64,000 nucleotides of DNA from Phallusia mammillata (Eukaryota; Chordata; Ascidiacea; Phlebobranchia; Ascidiidae): assembly GCA_003260075.1 (NCBI GenBank), contig QLIY01000069.1, forward strand, positions 207,431 to 271,430, written 5' to 3'. Positions 59,732 to 64,000 of this stretch are shown one piece after another. A program made the position numbers and the translations under genes. The notes under the pieces are model-generated. The model ran no database searches and had not been told where the DNA came from. It saw only the letters and a list, made by a program, of their open reading frames with translations. Each line of letters opens with the position of its first letter. Within the stretch, counting starts at the first letter, position 1.

Positions 59732-62700
59732 ATGAGTGATGAGAGGGAATTTCTCATTACTCGGCGCCGAAAACCACATTATGGGAGTGACGTAACGACA
59801 GATCCACAGCCATCATCGGATATAACACCTTCCGCTGATCCGCTTCGCGTCAAGAAGCAAATCAACTTGTTCAGTGGTGTTATGATGACGTGTGGAGTTA
59901 TGATTGGCTGCGGGATTTTTCTCACACCAAACATGATATTGAGTAAGTGGTGTTGAAATTGTGCGTGAAAAGTTCTGGTAAAGCCATTTTGGTCATTTAA
60001 AACATTAAACTTGATTCTTGCATATTTCTAAAACATCTACTACAGAGCTTTTTAAGCGTCTTACACTTGCTTAGTTTTCTAACCGCTTGCTACATAGGAT
60101 TGCCTATAAACGCAATTAATGCAGATAAGCTGAACCACTCTCGTTATGCAAGTAATCTCCCGCAGACAATAAAATGTAAAAAGAAACATTCTTGCTTTTG
60201 ATCAGTTGAATATTTCGACTATGTACACAACATAGTTTTTTACATATAAAAACGAGAAATTGTAAATAACCTCTTTTGTTGATGGAAATAAAGTTTAAAC
60301 CTGGCTTAAATTTAGCCTATAAATTTAATTAAACATATTTACCTTCCTGTGGCAACTCTATCCAACAAGTTTTAACCTTACTTATTCTGCAATCAACGTG
60401 TTTCCGCTAATGTGAAGTGTTTGGATTACAGAGGTTTGCAACAACAGTGTTGGAATCAGCCTCGTAATATGGATTGGCGGAGGAATCGTGGCTACTTTAT
60501 CAACTCTTTGCTACAGCGAACTCGCGGTGACCATTCCCGAATCGGGATCCGATTATTCCTACCTCACTCATGCATACGGACCTGCTATAGGTTTCCTTAT
60601 GCCTTGGGTAAACTGCTTACTGCCGATCTCTATTGCAATCGATGCTCTGGCTTTTGCGCAATATGCAATCCAGCCAATCTTTCCAGCAGGGGGCGCACTA
60701 CCGCAAAACAGTGTAAAATTGTTAGCGAGCATCCTGGTATTGCTGGTCACTGCCATCAACATATACAGCGTCCGTTTAGCTATCCGAGTTCAAACTATGG
60801 CCACTTTAGCGAAGTTTCTCGCTATAGCGTTTGTTGTGGGTGGAGGACTTTATTACAGCGGGAAGAATCCTTCTCTTGCGTTGAACACTTTCGAAAACGC
60901 TTTTGATCCAGGACCGATTGAAGGAATAACTTTCGCTACAATCACCAACGCTTTTTATCAGGTAAATATAAATAAGTTTTAGATTTCTGGCAAATTTTGG
61001 TGGTTCATCAAAATAAACCATCAACTGTTAAGTGTTGGACTTGGAGTTGAGAAAGATTAAAACGTTTTGTACGGTGTCATTTGTTTTTTTTAACAACTGC
61101 TGCAAAGGTCTACATAAGCTGTTCACGGCTTTCTAACAAAGACATTATTGTATAGTAAAGCTTCTGCTTATAATGACACTATGTATATTCCTATAGAACC
61201 CCCTTATACAGTGGTTCCNGCATGCGGCCCTTTATTAAAGGTTGTGCGGCCCGCAGAGACGCTTGGAAGTACTGGCAAAGGAGTCCAATTATTTCATATT
61301 TTTAAGCTGATTAATGCGCCTGATGCTAGTATTCTGCGACCTGGCAAAATGTGGCTAGGATCAAATACGAAACATACTTGTAGTTAAGCATATTTGGTAA
61401 GAAATCAAGCAAAATCACTTTGTGTTATACACACGTGCGACCCGCGATCCAATTTTGACATTTATAATTGGCCCTACAGTAACAAACGTTGCCCACCCCT
61501 GCTTTAGATTGTTCATTAATTTTATCTCTAAAATCAAACCAAACTACTTCTTTTCAACTACCTTATTTCATTTTTCAAATTGACTTATAGTCGTACAAAT
61601 GTTGCTAAACGTCCTAGATTTTATTTACGCAATCCAGCAGACTGAGATTTGAACCACCAACCCATAATAACTTTATGACGCATTGATTTCACATGGCTGC
61701 TTCACTCTTGTATTGAACACATGATTTCCTTTCACCAGGTGATGTGGACTTACCAAGGTTGGAACGCCCTTTGTCACGTCACAGAGGAAGTAGACCGACC
61801 ACGCACTGTCGCTGTCGCATCAATCCTCGCTGTTTTCATCATCACGATATGTTTTGTCGTCATCAATGTCGCTTATTTATTGGGTAAGGCAGTGGTTCCC
61901 AAACTATGCGCCGCGATGTCATTAGGTGTGCCGCAAAAAATATTGAAATTAAAATCAATCAAGTAGAGTAGTAGTACCAGGTGCTTAGACCACTACGCCA
62001 ACATGCTCCACGTCTCTGAGATGTTCAACTAGGCTATTTAACTATGAGAGTGACCTGTATAGCGGCTTTATGACCTCATAGTTAGTGCCTTTGTCAGCTA
62101 AAAAAATATTCAAATGTTCGAAGTGCGCCAATTAATTTTTGTTTTTTCTAAAATGCGCCTTAAAAGAAAAAATTTTGGGAACCACTGGGGTAAGGTAATA
62201 TTTGCTGTTAACGGTAAAAAATAATTTCACTGATGATAAATGGCATTGGCAGGATGAAGTCAGCGGTGGGATTCCCCCCCCCCTTTCTAAAATGCGCCTT
62301 AAAAGAAAAAAGTTTGGGAACCACTGGGGTAAGGTAATATTTGCTGTTAACGGTAAAAAAATAATTTCACTGATGATAAATGGCATTGGCAGGATGAAGT
62401 CAGCGGTGGGATTCAAATTTTTGGTCAGCCTGTTCTATCACAAAAGTCATATTTTTCAGCCTGTTCTATCACAAAAGTCATATTTTTCAGCCAGTTCTGT
62501 TACAAACAGTCCATTGACAGTAACCAGTAATGTTAACCGGTTTGCTGATCTCATAACATTTCGTGAGACGGTTTTATAGAACCGGTGCGAACCGGCTGAT
62601 TGTCACCACTGTATGAAGCGTATTTTGAAAGTACTGGGTGTCGCACAATTTTGACTATAATCATTTGTATGTTAGCATTTACCAGGAACATGCGGTCGAT

Positions 62701-63847
62701 TTTGGTTATAGTGGTGGGGAAAATCTGCCTTCTGTATGTTAACATATAGCTTTTGAGAACTTACTTACACGGCAAACTGCACGAAAACAGACGGAACCAA
62801 GCGGTACTAACACATCAAATGTACCATTGGATTAAAATGAAACTCTGAAGGAAATCAAAAAAGCGATTTTAATTTACAAACAAGTGTTTCAAACCACTTT
62901 TACCACATTCCCACCTTTTCAGTTCTCACCCCGACAGAGATGAGCAATTCCGACACAGTGGCGCTCACATTCGCTGGGAAGTTGCTAGGCAACGGGTCGT
63001 GGGTAATTTCCCTGATGATTTGCATTGTGACGTTCGGATCTGTTAACTCAAGCGTGATTCAAATGGCTCGGGTTTCGTACGTGGCTGCAAGGAACGAACA
63101 TCTGCCGAGGGTGAGAAAAATTTTGTAAGTCGGGTCGGGCTTTCGCAGACTTTCAAGTTCGCCTGTCAATCAAAGTTTTGCGACTTAACGGACTTTTAAA
63201 ACGAGTCGGCTTCTGGAAGGGCTCTGTGCTTTTGGTTTCGGGCACGAATTTCAGCCCGTATGTCATGATTTTCTACAAAGTGCATTTATGATGTGACGTT
63301 CGAATCCCACAGCAGGATATGTTTTTTTTCTAGCCTATGCCTTGTCATCATGATTCAGTATCACGCCTTTTGTAAATTGGGATTTGTTATTGGGATTGGT
63401 TAACGGTATGAACTGATTGACCGAAACCGGTAGGATGGATTATCTAACGATTTTAAATTTACTTTGACCTAACAGACTATTATTTCATTACATGTACGTT
63501 CTGGTTTTGGTTGTTAACTAATTGGGCGAGATTCCTAAAAATTTCCTGGTTTATAAGTTTTCTCTCAATTTAAAATATATGTCAGCAGATAACTGATTGT
63601 TTGAAATATTTTCTCGATTCTCAAACGATTTTTCTTTCAGATTCTCGGTATGCTGCATATCCACAGGGCGTCGCCCTTGCCCGCAATCTGCTTCAACGCC
63701 GTCCCGGTGCTTGTACTGGTCTGGATTGGTGAATTCGACACACTGATTGATGCATTCGGTTTCGTCTCGTGGATTTTCTTCGCTTTCAGTTCAGCTTCTG
63801 TGTTGGTTTTGAGGCACAGAAAACCTCAACTTCCCCGACCTTTCAAG
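59732..63847 (+). CDS. SLC7 amino-acid transporter light chain, 3' end missing
   Basis: Five exons, 427 codons: 59732-59942, 60432-60961, 61739-61883, 62923-63110, 63641-63847; the last donor leads out of the window, with about 70 residues still expected. This is the LAT/b0,+AT/xCT branch of the APC superfamily, 12-helix exchangers for neutral or cationic amino acids or cystine at the plasma membrane. Marks are the TM1 glycine motif GVMIGCGIFLTP, SGSDYSYLTHAYGP, the TM6 region YQGWNALCHVTEEVDRP, then VLTPTEM and FGSVNSSVIQMARVSYVAARNEHLP. The light-chain cysteine that forms a disulfide with the SLC3 heavy chain is normally just after TM3 in a FPxCxxP-like loop; here residues 154-161 read FPAGGALP with no Cys. 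The family's GSGIF is GCGIF here. The exact member cannot be named. Confidence 0.93.
61220..61501. mobile_element. Truncated hAT element at an n
   Basis: The interior and right end (gttgcccacccctg) match the element at 6088-6409, but the left end is lost at an n (61219). To the left of the n is the beginning of a different element, as at 52228. The n therefore joins two unrelated repeats. Confidence 0.7.
61890..62187. mobile_element. hAT (Buster-type) element on an SLC7 splice donor
   Basis: Ends cagtggttcccaaact and ttttgggaaccactg; perfect target duplication gggtaagg (61882-61889 and 62188-62195). The left duplicate covers the last two bases of SLC7 exon 3 and the donor gtaagg. A further copy of the right end follows the C-run at 62276-62283. 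Confidence 0.92.
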
Positions 63848-63879
63848 GTAAATTGAATTGTTTAATTGTGACACGTTCA

Positions 63880-64000
63880 GCTCAGTTGAGAATCCGCCGA
63901 AAGTTGAATCACAAGCACCGTTGCCTGCCTCGTATTCTGCACTCGATTTTTCTAATCTACGCCTCGCCATAAGGTGGTAAATGTTTGGTGACCGCATCAA
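63880..64000 (+). repeat. SINE body fragment at window edge
   Basis: Contains 'atctacgcctcgccataa' and 'ggtgaccgcatcaa', the SINE body, running off the window inside an SLC7 intron. Confidence 0.6.

Larger units (their letters stand above)
149..62283 (+). other. Set of C-run assembly joins across the window
   Basis: Short runs (about 8-14 C) begin near 149, 2603, 3475, 3587, 3778, 4201, 4690, 8357, 9250, 9948, 10705, 11629, 12893, 13323, 13412, 14044, 16009, 16136, 16478, 17020, 18437, 21353, 22796, 23352, 28796, 29382, 29856, 34755, 36386, 38957, 40539, 49184, 50047, 51630, 52346, 52961, 53187, 57127, 57746 and 62276. Long runs are 11315-11369, 22554-22652, 28483-28550 and 32570-32617. Most are followed by a near copy of the sequence just to their left. 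No G-run of similar length was noticed, so the base is tied to the listed strand, unlike real homopolymers. Confidence 0.9.

Noticed and set aside
60412..60906. 164-codon + strand ORF in another frame of SLC7 exon 2
   Set aside because: Shadow of the transporter exon; the other frame has family motifs and matching phases.
1..64000. CRISPR arrays, bacterial operons or phage elements
   Set aside because: Intron-rich eukaryotic genes, no spaced direct repeats of CRISPR type; tandem arrays present are minisatellites.

Overview
The window looks like nuclear DNA from an ascidian tunicate (Ciona-like). Reasons are compact multi-exon genes with GT-AG introns, metazoan gene content, tRNA-derived SINEs, many short hAT elements, and pairs of nearly identical segments that differ by a few percent, as two haplotypes of a very polymorphic animal would. 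The species cannot be fixed from sequence alone. Exon joins were worked out by hand from frame, splice dinucleotides and recognised protein families.

Layout. 638-5289 (+): 3' part of an RGS-domain protein, best guess RGS22-like. 7192-7515 (-): small PLAC8/cornifelin-type cysteine-rich protein. 11031-23193 (-): complete 14-exon INTS13/Asunder (736 aa), a subunit of the Integrator RNA-processing complex. 25118-26011 (+): FKBPL-like immunophilin/TPR protein. 26624-42009 (+): complete 17-exon gephyrin (707 aa), with the MogA-like and MoeA-like halves for molybdenum cofactor synthesis and inhibitory-receptor scaffolding. 45769-51904 (+): six-exon coiled-coil/EF-hand protein (266 aa). 55689-56732 (+): serine-rich protein of unknown family. 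59732-63847 (+): SLC7 heteromeric amino-acid transporter light chain, running off the right edge. The neighbours show no shared pathway and no sign of an operon.

Between and inside the genes lie many repeats. The best defined is a set of short non-coding elements with 8-bp target duplications. All eleven clear insertions have TA at the centre of the duplicated 8-mer, the signature of Buster-type hAT transposition. One sits exactly on an SLC7 splice donor. Another, in a 3' UTR, is present in one copy of a locus and absent from the other.

A major caution: more than 40 runs of C (8-99 nt), all on the + strand, mark places where the following sequence repeats what came just before. They behave like assembly joins between unmerged haplotype contigs, not genomic poly-C. 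They create false duplicate exons and false poly-proline or poly-glycine ORFs. I found no convincing new biological system; the strongest leads are the Buster-hAT insertions, the splice-site insertion, the SLC7 light chain lacking the conserved heavy-chain cysteine, and the unassigned serine-rich protein.
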